Source of the DNA: Sphingobacterium thalpophilum
GTDB taxonomy: Bacteria; Bacteroidota; Bacteroidia; Sphingobacteriales; Sphingobacteriaceae
Assembly: GCF_901482695.1 (NCBI RefSeq)
Contig: NZ_LR590484.1
Span: forward strand, 4,526,001-4,590,000
Direction: 5' to 3'
Length of the DNA: 64,000 nt
Of this stretch, positions 1-8,710 are shown one piece after another. The stretch's first letter is position 1. Each line of letters begins with the position of its first letter. The notes beneath the pieces are model-generated. The model saw only the letters and a program-made list of their open reading frames with translations. It did not search any database and was not told the origin of the DNA. A program made the position numbers and the translations under genes.

Positions 1-615
1 TGAGGTCGCAGCAGCGAGATGGGCGATTGCTTCTTGCGGTACCGCATTTTCCAGTCCAGGTGTTTCTACCGGCCCCGGACTGATGATGTTCACACGGATT
101 CTTCTGTCCGCCAGTTCATTGGCAGCTATCTGGGCGATTTTATTTAGGGCCCCTTTGGTCGCCGAGTATACCGATGTGCCGATATTGGAGGCTGTGGCTA
201 CCGTCGATGAGGTGAAGATGACCGATGCACCGTTATGGAGCCGTGGGATCAATTTCTGTAAGGTGAAAAAGTGCCCCTTGACGTTGGTGTTAAACTGTGC
301 ATCAAAGTCTGCTTCTGTCGCCTGTTCTATCGGTGCGAACGTGGCGATGCCGGCATTGAGAAAAAGCACATCAATTTTGATATCCTGTTGCGCAAGGTGA
401 TTTGTCAGGGCATCGATTCCTGCGAGATTGGACGTATCGGACAAGACCGTATGCAATCGGTCATGATTGATGCTCTGGGCCGCCTTCTTCAAATTGTCTT
501 CGCTTCTTCCGGTGATCCAGACATCGGCGCCGGCATCAATAAAAGCGGCTGCGGTGGCAAGCCCGATACCAGTGGTGCCACCGGTAATAATGACATTTTT
601 TTCGCTGTAATCCAT
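1..615 (-). CDS. SDR-family NAD(P)-dependent oxidoreductase (3' end outside window)
   Basis: The reverse strand is open from an ATG at 615 to the window edge, giving 205 residues without a stop, so the C-terminus is missing. The translation has the classical short-chain dehydrogenase features: a beta-strand followed by TGGTTGIG near residue 10 (cofactor-binding TGxxxGxG), an LNAG motif near residue 86, serines in the FTSS segment, and the catalytic YSATK (YxxxK) near residue 146, followed by RVNIISPGPVET. The substrate cannot be read from sequence. It is transcribed away from an HxlR regulator at 721, an arrangement repeated at 24875-26030 with a homologous pair. This suggests an inducible reductase for a reactive carbonyl or quinone-like compound; that role is inference. 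Confidence 0.9.
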   Translation of the reverse strand, partial: MDYSEKNVIITGGTTGIGLATAAAFIDAGADVWITGRSEDNLKKAAQSINHDRLHTVLSDTSNLAGIDALTNHLAQQDIKIDVLFLNAGIATFAPIEQATEADFDAQFNTNVKGHFFTLQKLIPRLHNGASVIFTSSTVATASNIGTSVYSATKGALNKIAQIAANELADRRIRVNIISPGPVETPGLENAVPQEAIAHLAAATS

Positions 616-670
616 TTTTTTATTGTTTTTGATTTACTGGAGCAAATGTAGTTTGTATTTATTTATTTTA

Positions 671-718
671 GTAACTTTGTATCGAAAAGTAACAGTAACA
701 TTGGAGTAACCAGGTAAC
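671..718. promoter_or_regulatory. Promoter and five GTAAC direct repeats between SDR and HxlR genes
   Basis: The pentamer GTAAC begins at 671, 689, 695, 706 and 714, five copies in 48 bases directly upstream of the HxlR ATG at 721. The first copy lies in TAACTTTG (672-679), an exact match to the Bacteroidota -7 consensus TAnnTTTG, with a TTTG at 652-655 as a possible -33 element (spacing 16, slightly short). On the opposite strand TACATTTG (643-650) could be the -7 box for the SDR gene. Repeats overlapping and following a promoter suggest an operator, most simply for the adjacent HxlR protein. Confidence 0.45.
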
Positions 719-720
719 AT

Positions 721-1074
721 ATGGAAGAGATAAAATGCAATGAAGAGATCAGCAAGAAACAGGTCATGGCGGTACATGATGCGATGGACGTTTTAAACGG
801 AAAATGGAAAATCTCAATTCTCTCGGCGGTCTGCTATTACAATAAACGACGTTTTTCGGACATTCTGAATGATGTCAATGGTATATCCAACCGAATGCTA
901 AGCAAGGAACTGAAAGAGCTGGAAATGAACCAGCTGGTGACGCGTACCGTTTTGGACACGCATCCCGTCACGGTCGTATACCAGTTGACCGAGTATGGCA
1001 AGACCTTGCGAACGATTATCGATAATCTCGCAGAGTGGGGCAGGGAGCACCGTAAAGTGATCACGGGGCGATAA
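721..1074 (+). CDS. HxlR-family winged-helix transcriptional regulator
   Basis: The product of 117 residues has the layout of an HxlR/YodB/MarR-like single-domain DNA-binding protein: LNGKWKISIL near residue 25, then a helix-turn-helix with RFSDI and SNRMLSKELKELE (recognition helix region, residues ~55-70), a wing, and a C-terminal WGREH dimerisation helix. Family members are typically one-component sensors of aldehydes, quinones or oxidants that control an adjacent oxidoreductase. It diverges from the SDR gene at 615 with a repeat-rich intergenic region between them, so autoregulation and control of the SDR are likely (inference). It has one cysteine near the N-terminus (C6) and another near residue 39, so a thiol switch as in YodB is possible but unproven. 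Confidence 0.9.
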   Translation: MEEIKCNEEISKKQVMAVHDAMDVLNGKWKISILSAVCYYNKRRFSDILNDVNGISNRMLSKELKELEMNQLVTRTVLDTHPVTVVYQLTEYGKTLRTIIDNLAEWGREHRKVITGR

Positions 1075-1091
1075 CTTACGATTGCATGTAC

Positions 1092-1179
1092 CTGTTGTAA
1101 TGATTTTGCAGGCACATATTGTTCCGGTGCCAGTGCCGGCAGCATTACCACCGGAATGATGCTCAAATGTATACAACAG
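1092..1179. repeat. Nested inverted repeats between convergent genes
   Basis: Between the HxlR stop (1074) and the nhaA stop (1197) there are nested complementary arms: CTGTTGTA (1092-1099) with TACAACAG (1172-1179), ATTTTG (1103-1108) with CAAAT (1164-1168), and TTCCGGTG (1122-1129) with CACCGGAA (1149-1156). It could act as a bidirectional transcription barrier, but there is no U-tract, so a standard intrinsic terminator is not clear. Confidence 0.4.
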
Positions 1180-1196
1180 CAACAGAATATGAGGTG

Positions 1197-2375
1197 CTAG
1201 GTCACATCCACCTTCTTGCCGAAAGCAAGTAATATAATATAACCTAGTAGGCCAGCCATTAAAGAAGTCAACAGAATGGAAAGCTTGGCTTCATTGATAT
1301 GCAGGGCATCGTTAAAAGACAAAATTGAGATGAAAATGGACATGGTAAAACCGATTCCTGCCAATAACCCAACGCCAATTATATGTTTGTATGAACTCCC
1401 TTCGGGTAAACTGCTTATGCCTAATTTGGAACAGATCAAGGTCATGACAAAAATTCCTAAAGGTTTGCCGATAAGTAAGCCAAGGCTAATGCCCAGACCT
1501 AGGGGAGCTACAAGACCATTCAGCATTTCGCTTTCTAAAGCAATATTGGTGTTAGCAAACGCGAATAGAGGGATGATAAAAAAATTGACTGGTTTTACCA
1601 AGGCGTGCTCGAGCCGTTCCAAAGGTGACTCGGCAGCTGTATCGTTGGTAGGAATGGTCATGGCAATGAGGACCCCGGCGATGGTCGCGTGAATACCTGA
1701 ATGGTGTACAAAGTACCAAATAAATATGCCCGGTATGAGATAAAGATAGGGGTTTTGAATGTTCATACGGTTCATGACAATCAATACGACCATGCCAATG
1801 GCGGCGTAGAGTAAGTAGCTAGCCTCAATACCTGAAGAATAGAAGAATGCGATTACCAAAATGGCAATTAAATCATCGACAATGGCTAAGGCTGCCAGAA
1901 ATACTTTCAGACTTGCGGGAATACGGTCGCCCAACATCCCTATCACGGCTAGTGCGAATGCGATATCTGTTGCCATCGGAATACCCCACCCATCCACAGT
2001 TTCCTTACCCGAATTAAAAGCCAGGTAGATTAAGGCTGGTACAATAGCACCACCAATAGCACAGAGGATGGGTAACGAGGCCTTCTTGGGTGAAGAGAGC
2101 TCCCCCTCGACAATTTCCCGCTTGATTTCGAGGCCGACCAGCAAAAAGAATATCGCCATCAATCCGTCGTTGATCCATAGTAGGATAGTATAGCTTAAAT
2201 GGACATGATCCGATTCGTATCCTATTTTCGTGTCCAGTAAGGATTGTAAACTTGCGCCGGCAGAGGTGTTTGCGACCACAAGGGACAGGACGACACATAG
2301 AAACAACAACAGGCCGCCAGCATTGCTTGATTTGAAAAAATTCTTAAATACAGTGAGATTAACGAATTGGCTCAT
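1197..2375 (-). CDS. nhaA: Na+/H+ antiporter NhaA
   Basis: This 392-residue inner-membrane protein matches the NhaA family in length and motifs. GLEIKREIVEGELSS (residues ~81-95), ATDIAF with Asp137, and AIVDDLIAI with the paired aspartates 167-168 correspond to the E. coli transport-site residues Asp133 and Asp163/164. A later GKPLGIF segment carries the conserved lysine. The protein exports Na+ in exchange for protons, giving sodium and alkaline-pH tolerance. It lies 11 bases downstream of the amino-acid:cation symporter gene on the same strand, so the two are probably co-transcribed and the antiporter may recycle sodium brought in by the symporter. It is part of an ion-homeostasis block extending to about 14.2 kb. 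Confidence 0.95.
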   Translation of the reverse strand: MSQFVNLTVFKNFFKSSNAGGLLLFLCVVLSLVVANTSAGASLQSLLDTKIGYESDHVHLSYTILLWINDGLMAIFFLLVGLEIKREIVEGELSSPKKASLPILCAIGGAIVPALIYLAFNSGKETVDGWGIPMATDIAFALAVIGMLGDRIPASLKVFLAALAIVDDLIAILVIAFFYSSGIEASYLLYAAIGMVVLIVMNRMNIQNPYLYLIPGIFIWYFVHHSGIHATIAGVLIAMTIPTNDTAAESPLERLEHALVKPVNFFIIPLFAFANTNIALESEMLNGLVAPLGLGISLGLLIGKPLGIFVMTLICSKLGISSLPEGSSYKHIIGVGLLAGIGFTMSIFISILSFNDALHINEAKLSILLTSLMAGLLGYIILLAFGKKVDVT

Positions 2376-2386
2376 AATGTGTGATG

Positions 2387-3814
2387 CTATTTTTTAGACC
2401 AAAGATCCATGTTAGGGAATCTATATTTACTATTATCAAACACCGGGTCTTGTTTGGCTTTCTGCTGTTGCCGGTAATCGTCATAAAGCGCAAGTACTTT
2501 TTTGTGTAAGAGCAATATGGCAATCAGATTGAGCCAGGCCATCAAGCCTACACCAATGTCTCCCAGTGTCCAGGCGGACTTGGCCGTACTGACGCAACCC
2601 AGATATACCGAACCTAAAATGAGAATACGCAATACCCATACCAACCGAACCTTCTGCATTTTTCGGGCTACAAAACTAATATTGGTTTCGGCGATATAGT
2701 AATAAGCCATGATGGTGGTGAATGCGAAAAAGGCCAGCGCAATGGCGACAAAGGCATCGCCGATCGACGGGAAATGGTGCGAGACCGCCTGCTGTGTAAA
2801 ACCAGGGCCCATTTCGGTTGCAGGTAGATGCTGAACGATAAAGCCCCCTTCAGGATTCTCCACATTATACTGACCCGTAAAGAGGATCATCAGTGCCGTC
2901 GCCGTACAGACAAAAAGGGTGTCCACGTAAACGGAAAAGCCTTGTACTAAGCCCTGCTTGATGGGATGGCTGACTTCTGCCGCTGCTGCCGCATGTGGTG
3001 CTGTGCCCTGTCCGGCCTCGTTGCTGTAGATACCTCGCTTGACGCCCCAGGAGATCGCCATACCGGCGACAGCCCCGAAGGTGGCCTCCATGTTGAAGGC
3101 CGCTTTGATAATTAGGCTGAGGACTGCTGGAATCTGTCCAAAGTTGAGTCCTATAATTACCAAAGCCATCAGGATATATGCCCCCGCCATAAAGGGTACC
3201 ACATACTCGGCTACTGTACTGATTCGCTTTACGCCGCCGATGATGATAATGGCCAGGAGCCCCGCAATGGCAACACCGGTGATACTTGGCGATACATGAA
3301 AGGCGGACTCAACAGCGGTGCTGATGCTATTACTTTGCACTCCGGGCAGCAAAAATCCGGTACTGATAATGGTGACAACTGCAAACGTCCAGGCAAAGGC
3401 TTTGGATCGAAGTCCTTTAAGAATATAAAAGGCGGGGCCACCGCGATACTCGCCGTCATTTACTTCTTTATACATTTGTCCCAACGTGGCCTCGACAATG
3501 GCCGAGGCACTGCCCAAGAATGCAATAATCCACATCCAGAACACGGCTCCCGGCCCACCCATCGCTATTGCAGTGGCTACGCCCGCGATATTGCCAGTAC
3601 CCACGCGGCCAGAAATCGCCAGGGAAAAAGCCTGAAAAGAAGAGATGCCTTTGTCCGAACTATTGCTGTTGAACAGGAGACGAATCATTTCCCTGATCTG
3701 CAACAGTTGCGGAAGGCGGAAACGAATCGTGAAGTAGATGCCTGTTAGTAGGCAAAGATACACCAGGGCATCACTCCAAATAATATTATAAATTTTGTCT
3801 ATTAAATTATCCAT
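2387..3814 (-). CDS. Alanine/glycine:cation symporter (AGCS family)
   Basis: The 475-residue polytopic membrane protein has the AGCS signature GRVGTGNIAGVATAIA followed by GGPGAVFWMW (residues ~69-95), and SNEAGQGTAPHAAAAA near the middle, both diagnostic of sodium:alanine/glycine symporters such as AgcS/DagA. It imports D/L-alanine or glycine with Na+ or H+. The exact substrate cannot be set from sequence. The gene leads a two-gene unit with nhaA and is divergent from the TrkH gene at 4044. Import of neutral amino acids together with K+ uptake fits osmotic adjustment, but the symporter may equally serve nutrition. Confidence 0.93.
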   Translation of the reverse strand: MDNLIDKIYNIIWSDALVYLCLLTGIYFTIRFRLPQLLQIREMIRLLFNSNSSDKGISSFQAFSLAISGRVGTGNIAGVATAIAMGGPGAVFWMWIIAFLGSASAIVEATLGQMYKEVNDGEYRGGPAFYILKGLRSKAFAWTFAVVTIISTGFLLPGVQSNSISTAVESAFHVSPSITGVAIAGLLAIIIIGGVKRISTVAEYVVPFMAGAYILMALVIIGLNFGQIPAVLSLIIKAAFNMEATFGAVAGMAISWGVKRGIYSNEAGQGTAPHAAAAAEVSHPIKQGLVQGFSVYVDTLFVCTATALMILFTGQYNVENPEGGFIVQHLPATEMGPGFTQQAVSHHFPSIGDAFVAIALAFFAFTTIMAYYYIAETNISFVARKMQKVRLVWVLRILILGSVYLGCVSTAKSAWTLGDIGVGLMAWLNLIAILLLHKKVLALYDDYRQQQKAKQDPVFDNSKYRFPNMDLWSKK

Positions 3815-4043
3815 AAGTTATAATTGAACCGATAGGTTGGTTTAAAAGTAGGGAAATCCGTGCAACGCTTCTTGAATTATTGTATAGAATCTATTGATTG
3901 TATCGACTGTTGTCATATATTTTTTCTATAATATGCGTTCAAGTGCTGTTGCGGTCATCTTTAGTGCCCGACGATTGACCGTGCTATCCACACTGCTGGT
4001 TGAATTAATTTATTTTTCTATTTTTAAAGCATATTTTTAACGC

Positions 4044-5426
4044 GTGATCAGAAAACGGTTTTATAATCCAGCTCAACTTTTTATATCCAGCTTTTTGCTG
4101 TTGATTGTCTTGGGAACTTGTTTATTGAAGCTTCCAATTGCACTAAATCAACCTATCTCTTGGACAGACTCCTTATTTACAGCAACGAGTGCTGTTTGTG
4201 TGACAGGACTCGTGGTGGTTGACACAGCCACCCATTTTACCCTATGGGGACAGGTGTTTATTATGTTGCTGATACAGGCTGGGGGCATAGGTATACTTTC
4301 TTTCGCAGGCCTTTTTGCATATTTTTTAAAAGGAGGCAGTAGTTATGAAAATCAGCTCGTAATCCGGGATTTTTCAAATACGGAACGGTTAGGTGAGGTA
4401 TTTGTGTTATTGAAACGTACTGTAGCAATTACCTTCGGCGTTGAACTTGTAGGCGCATTGGCCATATATTGGAGTATCACTGATCTTGCAGGCACTACAG
4501 TAGCTGACCGCGTGTTTATCGCCATGTTCCATGCTGTATCTTCATTTTGCAATGCAGGGTTCTCAACTCTACCGCAGGGATTAATGGATGCACAAGTATA
4601 TTATAATTATGGTTTTCAGCTGGCAGTTGCCTGCATCTATATCTTCGGCGGATTGGGTTTTCCAATTGTTATTAATGTGCTCAAATACATCAAACATTTG
4701 TTGAACCGCTTATTTCACAAATGGACGACCAAGGAGAATTATTATCGGCCTTGGGTGATGACCATCAATAGTAAGATCAATCTGATCACCACATCTTGTA
4801 TCACCGGCTTTGCGACATTATTGTTATTGGTTAATGAGTTTGACCACGTCTTCGCAGATCATCAAGGTGTGGGTAAATGGGTGATCGCATTTGCCACCGC
4901 GACGACTCCTCGAACGGCAGGATTCAATAGTATCGATTTTGCACAGTTGCACTTTTCAAGTATCCTCTTTGTTATGCTGTTGATGTGGATCGGTGCTTCG
5001 CCAAATTCGACAGGCGGAGGAATCAAAACAAGCACTTTTGCACTAGCTATTCTAAATGTACTCAGCTTGGCCAAAGGGAAGGATAGGACTGAAATTTTTC
5101 GTCGTGAGATAGCGACGATTTCGATCCAGCGCGCGTTTGCAACTATGTTCCTGTCGTTGCTGGCTATTGGTATGGCCGTATTTGCCATCTCATTCTTTGA
5201 ACGTAATAGGCCACTATTGGAAATCGCGTTCGAATGTTTTTCTGCTTATAGCACCGTCGGCCTTTCCCTGGGAGTCACGGGTGATCTTACCCAGGGCAGT
5301 AAAATAATTTTAATACTTTTAATGTTTGTTGGGAGGGTGACGATGTTATCTGTATTGATTGCATTTATCAAAAAGGTACGTTATACACATTACCGATATG
5401 CAGAAGAGGAATTAACTATCTATTGA
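4044..5426 (+). CDS. TrkH/KtrB-type potassium transporter subunit
   Basis: The 460-residue membrane protein has four pore-loop repeats typical of the Trk/Ktr/HKT superfamily: SAVCVTGLVV, SFCNAGFST, TPRTAGFNS and AYSTVGLSLG, each with the conserved glycine of the K+ filter. The C-terminal pore helix ends in GRVTMLS. Length fits KtrB/TrkH (about 450-490). The start codon is GTG; there is no in-frame ATG that would retain the first membrane helix. A TrkA/KtrA-like NAD-binding subunit follows at 5536, so the two form one K+ uptake system with the gating ring in the cytoplasm. K+ accumulation is the first bacterial response to hyperosmotic shock, in line with the neighbouring osmolyte genes. Confidence 0.93.
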   Translation: MIRKRFYNPAQLFISSFLLLIVLGTCLLKLPIALNQPISWTDSLFTATSAVCVTGLVVVDTATHFTLWGQVFIMLLIQAGGIGILSFAGLFAYFLKGGSSYENQLVIRDFSNTERLGEVFVLLKRTVAITFGVELVGALAIYWSITDLAGTTVADRVFIAMFHAVSSFCNAGFSTLPQGLMDAQVYYNYGFQLAVACIYIFGGLGFPIVINVLKYIKHLLNRLFHKWTTKENYYRPWVMTINSKINLITTSCITGFATLLLLVNEFDHVFADHQGVGKWVIAFATATTPRTAGFNSIDFAQLHFSSILFVMLLMWIGASPNSTGGGIKTSTFALAILNVLSLAKGKDRTEIFRREIATISIQRAFATMFLSLLAIGMAVFAISFFERNRPLLEIAFECFSAYSTVGLSLGVTGDLTQGSKIILILLMFVGRVTMLSVLIAFIKKVRYTHYRYAEEELTIY

Positions 5427-5535
5427 GCGTTGAAAAGCACCAACTGGAAGATGAAAGTATTTGTTTGATTGGATGTAAACAGTTGATATTTAAGTGTTTT
5501 TATGGTGGTATATAATGGATAAATAAATTGAAAAG

Positions 5536-6213
5536 ATGAAATTTATTGTAATTGGACTTGGAAATTTTGGTGCTTCGTTGGCCGAAAAACTTTCCACACA
5601 GGGGAATGAAGTCATTGGAGTGGACAGACGATTGGAAAAAGTCACGGCGCTCAAAGAAAAGATAACGCATACCATATGTTTGGATGCCACTGATGAGGCA
5701 GCTTTCCATACGCTGCCATTAAAGAATACAGATGTATTTGTCGTCGCAATTGGCGAGGATGAAGGCGCAAATATTATGGTCAGCGCACTTTGTAAGGAAG
5801 CAAACGTAAAACGTCTGATAAGCAGGGCGGTCAATCGGCTCCACGAAAAAGTACTGGGAGCTCTGGGGGTATCGGAGATCGCACATCCGGAAGAAGAATC
5901 AGCTGAACGATGGTCCAAGCGCTTATGTATGACCGGTTTTGTCGACTCATTTGAGCTCAATAGTAACTATTCAATCGTCGAAGCTGTGGTACCATCGAAG
6001 TATGTTGGCAAGACCATACAGGAGATTGGCTTTCGTGAAAAATATGAATTATTGGTCCTTACCATATTAAAAAATACGGAAAAACAAACCACCTTCGGAA
6101 AAAGCGTAGTGACGACTGTCCTGCACGGAATACCGAGGCCGGACACCCGGTTGGAGTCGGAGGATATCTTAGTAATCTATGGCTACAATGACCATATTAA
6201 GTCGTTCCTGTAA
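5536..6213 (+). CDS. TrkA/KtrA family potassium uptake regulatory subunit
   Basis: The 225-residue cytoplasmic protein contains an RCK-N Rossmann domain with GLGNFG (residues 7-12) and an acidic residue Asp30 at the end of strand 2, which favours NAD(H) binding. A C-terminal RCK-C domain follows from about residue 140 (EAVVPSKYVGKTIQEI). The single RCK unit and short length match KtrA rather than the double TrkA of E. coli. It should form an octameric ring under the membrane subunit encoded at 4044-5426 and gate it by nucleotide binding. The two genes are 109 bases apart on the same strand, so they are probably one operon. Confidence 0.92.
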   Translation: MKFIVIGLGNFGASLAEKLSTQGNEVIGVDRRLEKVTALKEKITHTICLDATDEAAFHTLPLKNTDVFVVAIGEDEGANIMVSALCKEANVKRLISRAVNRLHEKVLGALGVSEIAHPEEESAERWSKRLCMTGFVDSFELNSNYSIVEAVVPSKYVGKTIQEIGFREKYELLVLTILKNTEKQTTFGKSVVTTVLHGIPRPDTRLESEDILVIYGYNDHIKSFL

Positions 6214-6239
6214 ATAGAAATAGGACTGTACACAAGCTG

Positions 6240-7532
6240 TTATCTTCTTATGATCTCTACACTGTCTTTCGGAAAATGATTTGTTAGCCATTTTTGTAGT
6301 TTTTCCTGCTGAGCTTGTACAAGTGGTGTAGCAGCAGAATATATGAATGCAACCCGATTCGCCAGACTGTCTTTCTTGGCATAGTGCTGCTGCATGCCGA
6401 TACTGTAGGAATTTAATTCGGGAAAAAGCACGGCGATGTCCCGGTCAAGTTCGGGGTTGGCGATCTGGTAACGGGCAAGTTCATTGTTGAGCGCGCGAAT
6501 GGTCAGGTCTTTTTCACTGACTGCCGCATTCCGCTTATCAATCTCACTCAGAATGCTGGATTTGAGGTCAAGGCTATCCTGGTGAATGACCAAGGCCGTG
6601 TTGTCAATGCCAAATGATTTCATGGCCTGCTCCAACGATTTGATCTCCTGCTGGCTGAATTTTTTGGACAGAAAGGCCAGTTCGAGTTTTTTTGGTTTGC
6701 TGTTTTGCTGAAGCTTTTCGTAAATAACGGTATACCCTTTATTGCTCAGTTCCTGTTGCACAAACTGCTTCACCTTGTTGCTGTATTTCTTTTCTTGCAG
6801 TAGATTGTAGGCAAAATAGATACTGGGGATTACCAGAGCGAGGGTAATGATGGTAATACTTTGTGTAATTCGCTTCTCACGCTGTTGATCCACATAGTGC
6901 TTCTTGGGGTAGCGCAGATACTTGACGATGATAAAAGTGGCGATACAAATAAATACACAGTTGATGATGTATAGGAATAACGCACCAGCAAAATAACTGA
7001 ATTTGCCGATGGCCAGTCCGTAGCCTGCTGTACACAATGGCGGCATCAAGGCTGTCGCAATCGCCACGCCCGGAATTGGGTTGCCCTTGTCGACCCGCGT
7101 GATCGCAATCACACCCACAAGACCACCAAAAAGTGCGATCATGACGTCATAGATGTTGGGTGAGGTACGGGCTAGCAGTTCAGACTGGGCTTCCTTGAAG
7201 GGGCTTAACAAAAAGTAAATAAATGATACCACCAGGCTGATCAGGGTGGCGATCAGCAGATTTTTAATGGACTTTTTCAATAGGGGGAAATCGAAGGTAC
7301 CTAGCGCAAATCCGGCGCCGACAATTGGTCCCATCAAGGGGGATATCAGCATGGCTCCGATAATGACAGCGGTAGAATTGACATTCAGACCCACGGAAGC
7401 AACTACAATGGCACAGGCCAGAATCCACGCATTGGCACCGCGAAAGGAAATGTTGCTCACGACATTTTCCAATACCGTTTCCTTTTTGTCTTCGCCCTCA
7501 TGTAAATTAAAAAATCGGAGTAGTTTATTCAT
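6240..7532 (-). CDS. DUF389-family membrane protein with C-terminal extension
   Basis: The 430-residue product has the DUF389/TIGR00341-type core: NISFRGANAWILACAI, VGLNVNSTAVIIGAMLISPLM and a later GIAIATALMPPLCTAGYGLA-like segment, making about six membrane helices up to residue ~250. The remaining ~180 residues are soluble and partly helical (LDLKSSILSEIDKRNAAVSEKD), ending in a short alpha/beta-looking tail. No biochemical role is established for the family as far as I know. It is convergent with the ktrA-like gene and lies among ion and osmolyte transporters, so an ion-related membrane function is a reasonable guess only. Confidence 0.85.
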   Translation of the reverse strand: MNKLLRFFNLHEGEDKKETVLENVVSNISFRGANAWILACAIVVASVGLNVNSTAVIIGAMLISPLMGPIVGAGFALGTFDFPLLKKSIKNLLIATLISLVVSFIYFLLSPFKEAQSELLARTSPNIYDVMIALFGGLVGVIAITRVDKGNPIPGVAIATALMPPLCTAGYGLAIGKFSYFAGALFLYIINCVFICIATFIIVKYLRYPKKHYVDQQREKRITQSITIITLALVIPSIYFAYNLLQEKKYSNKVKQFVQQELSNKGYTVIYEKLQQNSKPKKLELAFLSKKFSQQEIKSLEQAMKSFGIDNTALVIHQDSLDLKSSILSEIDKRNAAVSEKDLTIRALNNELARYQIANPELDRDIAVLFPELNSYSIGMQQHYAKKDSLANRVAFIYSAATPLVQAQQEKLQKWLTNHFPKDSVEIIRR

Positions 7533-7791
7533 ATACTTTTCTTTGCTTAAGCGAATATAATCAACAAAATTTATTTTCTGGGACGAAAATTAAAGATTCA
7601 GTATACCATGTAGCCTGAAAACTACAGTAATGAATCGCCATGTATGACGGAGGATTAAATTCGCTTTTTTCCGAACAATTTCCAAACTCGATTGTTGAAA
7701 ATGTAAATATTGGCCCAAAAGTTTGAAATAACGTCAACATTTTAATATATTATGTCCCTTACCTTACATTTTTATTAAAAAAAACAGTATT

Positions 7792-8640
7792 ATGAACAAT
7801 TTAGAACTGAATGAAGTCCAGCAGCATTGGGACAAATTTGTCTCCTCTGCCATCGCCTGGGCTCCACGTATTATTACAGCCGTAATCTCTGCTTTACTGA
7901 TTTATCTGATAGGTTCGTGGATCATCCGGCTGGTCAAGCGGATGATAGACAAGGCCTTTGAACGACGCCAAATGGATGTGTCGCTACAACGGTTTTTAAG
8001 TAACCTGATCAGCTGGATTTTAAATATTTTACTGTTTATTGTTGTGGTCACGCAATTGGGCGTTCAGACCTCGGCATTTGTCGCAATTATTGGCGCGGCA
8101 GGTTTGGCCATCGGATTGGCGCTCCAGGGATCGCTATCGAATTTTGCGGGTGGGATATTGATTTTACTGCTCAAACCTTTTCGGGTGGGCGATTATATTA
8201 CGTCGAGTGCAGACGTATCGGGAACGGTCAATGAGATCGATATCTTTAACACCAAATTGACTACTCCTCAGAACCAGGAAGTCGTGGTACCTAACGGCGT
8301 CTTATCCAACAGTAGCATCACCAATTATACCAAACTTGGTACCAGACGTACCTGGTTTGACATTGGCGTGGCGTACAATGCCGATCTAAAGCAAGCTAAA
8401 GAAGTATTGATGCGCGTGATTCAAAATAATGAGTTCGCGTTTAAGGATCCTGCTCCACAGGTTGTAGTCACCGAGCTGGGTGATAGTGCAATCAACCTGT
8501 CCATCCGCGTGACTGCTTCCAACGAAAATTTCTGGACAATGCAGGAACAATTGATCATTGATTGTAAAGAAGCCCTAGACGGAGCGGGTATTGAAATTCC
8601 GTTTCCGCAACGCGATATTCATATCCGAAGTAACGCTTAA
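7792..8640 (+). CDS. Small-conductance mechanosensitive channel (MscS family)
   Basis: The 282-residue protein matches canonical MscS in length. It has an N-terminal membrane helix (residues ~22-45), a second helix (~66-88), the pore-lining TM3 rich in glycine and alanine (IGAAGLAIGLALQGSLSN), then LKPFRVGDYI leading to the cytoplasmic beta domain with VVVPNGVLSNSSITNYT. It opens on membrane tension and lets solutes escape during hypo-osmotic shock, acting as the safety valve for the K+ and compatible-solute accumulation systems beside it. A strong terminator follows the gene, so it is transcribed separately from the BCCT gene. Confidence 0.94.
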   Translation: MNNLELNEVQQHWDKFVSSAIAWAPRIITAVISALLIYLIGSWIIRLVKRMIDKAFERRQMDVSLQRFLSNLISWILNILLFIVVVTQLGVQTSAFVAIIGAAGLAIGLALQGSLSNFAGGILILLLKPFRVGDYITSSADVSGTVNEIDIFNTKLTTPQNQEVVVPNGVLSNSSITNYTKLGTRRTWFDIGVAYNADLKQAKEVLMRVIQNNEFAFKDPAPQVVVTELGDSAINLSIRVTASNENFWTMQEQLIIDCKEALDGAGIEIPFPQRDIHIRSNA

Positions 8641-8650
8641 TAATAAAAGG

Positions 8651-8690
8651 AGTAGCTAAGGTCAAACAATGACCTTAGCTACTTTATTTG
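8651..8690 (+). terminator. Intrinsic terminator after mscS
   Basis: A perfect 14-bp inverted repeat, AGTAGCTAAGGTCA (8651-8664) and its complement (8670-8683), with a 5-base loop, lies 10 bases after the mscS stop and is followed by a T-rich stretch TTATTTG. This is a convincing rho-independent terminator. Confidence 0.85.
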
Positions 8691-8710
8691 TAAATTAAAA
8701 TTGTATTATC

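Noticed and set aside
5490..5960. Antisense open frame of 156 codons over the TrkA-like gene
   Set aside because: Overlaps a well-supported RCK domain protein; no recognisable features.
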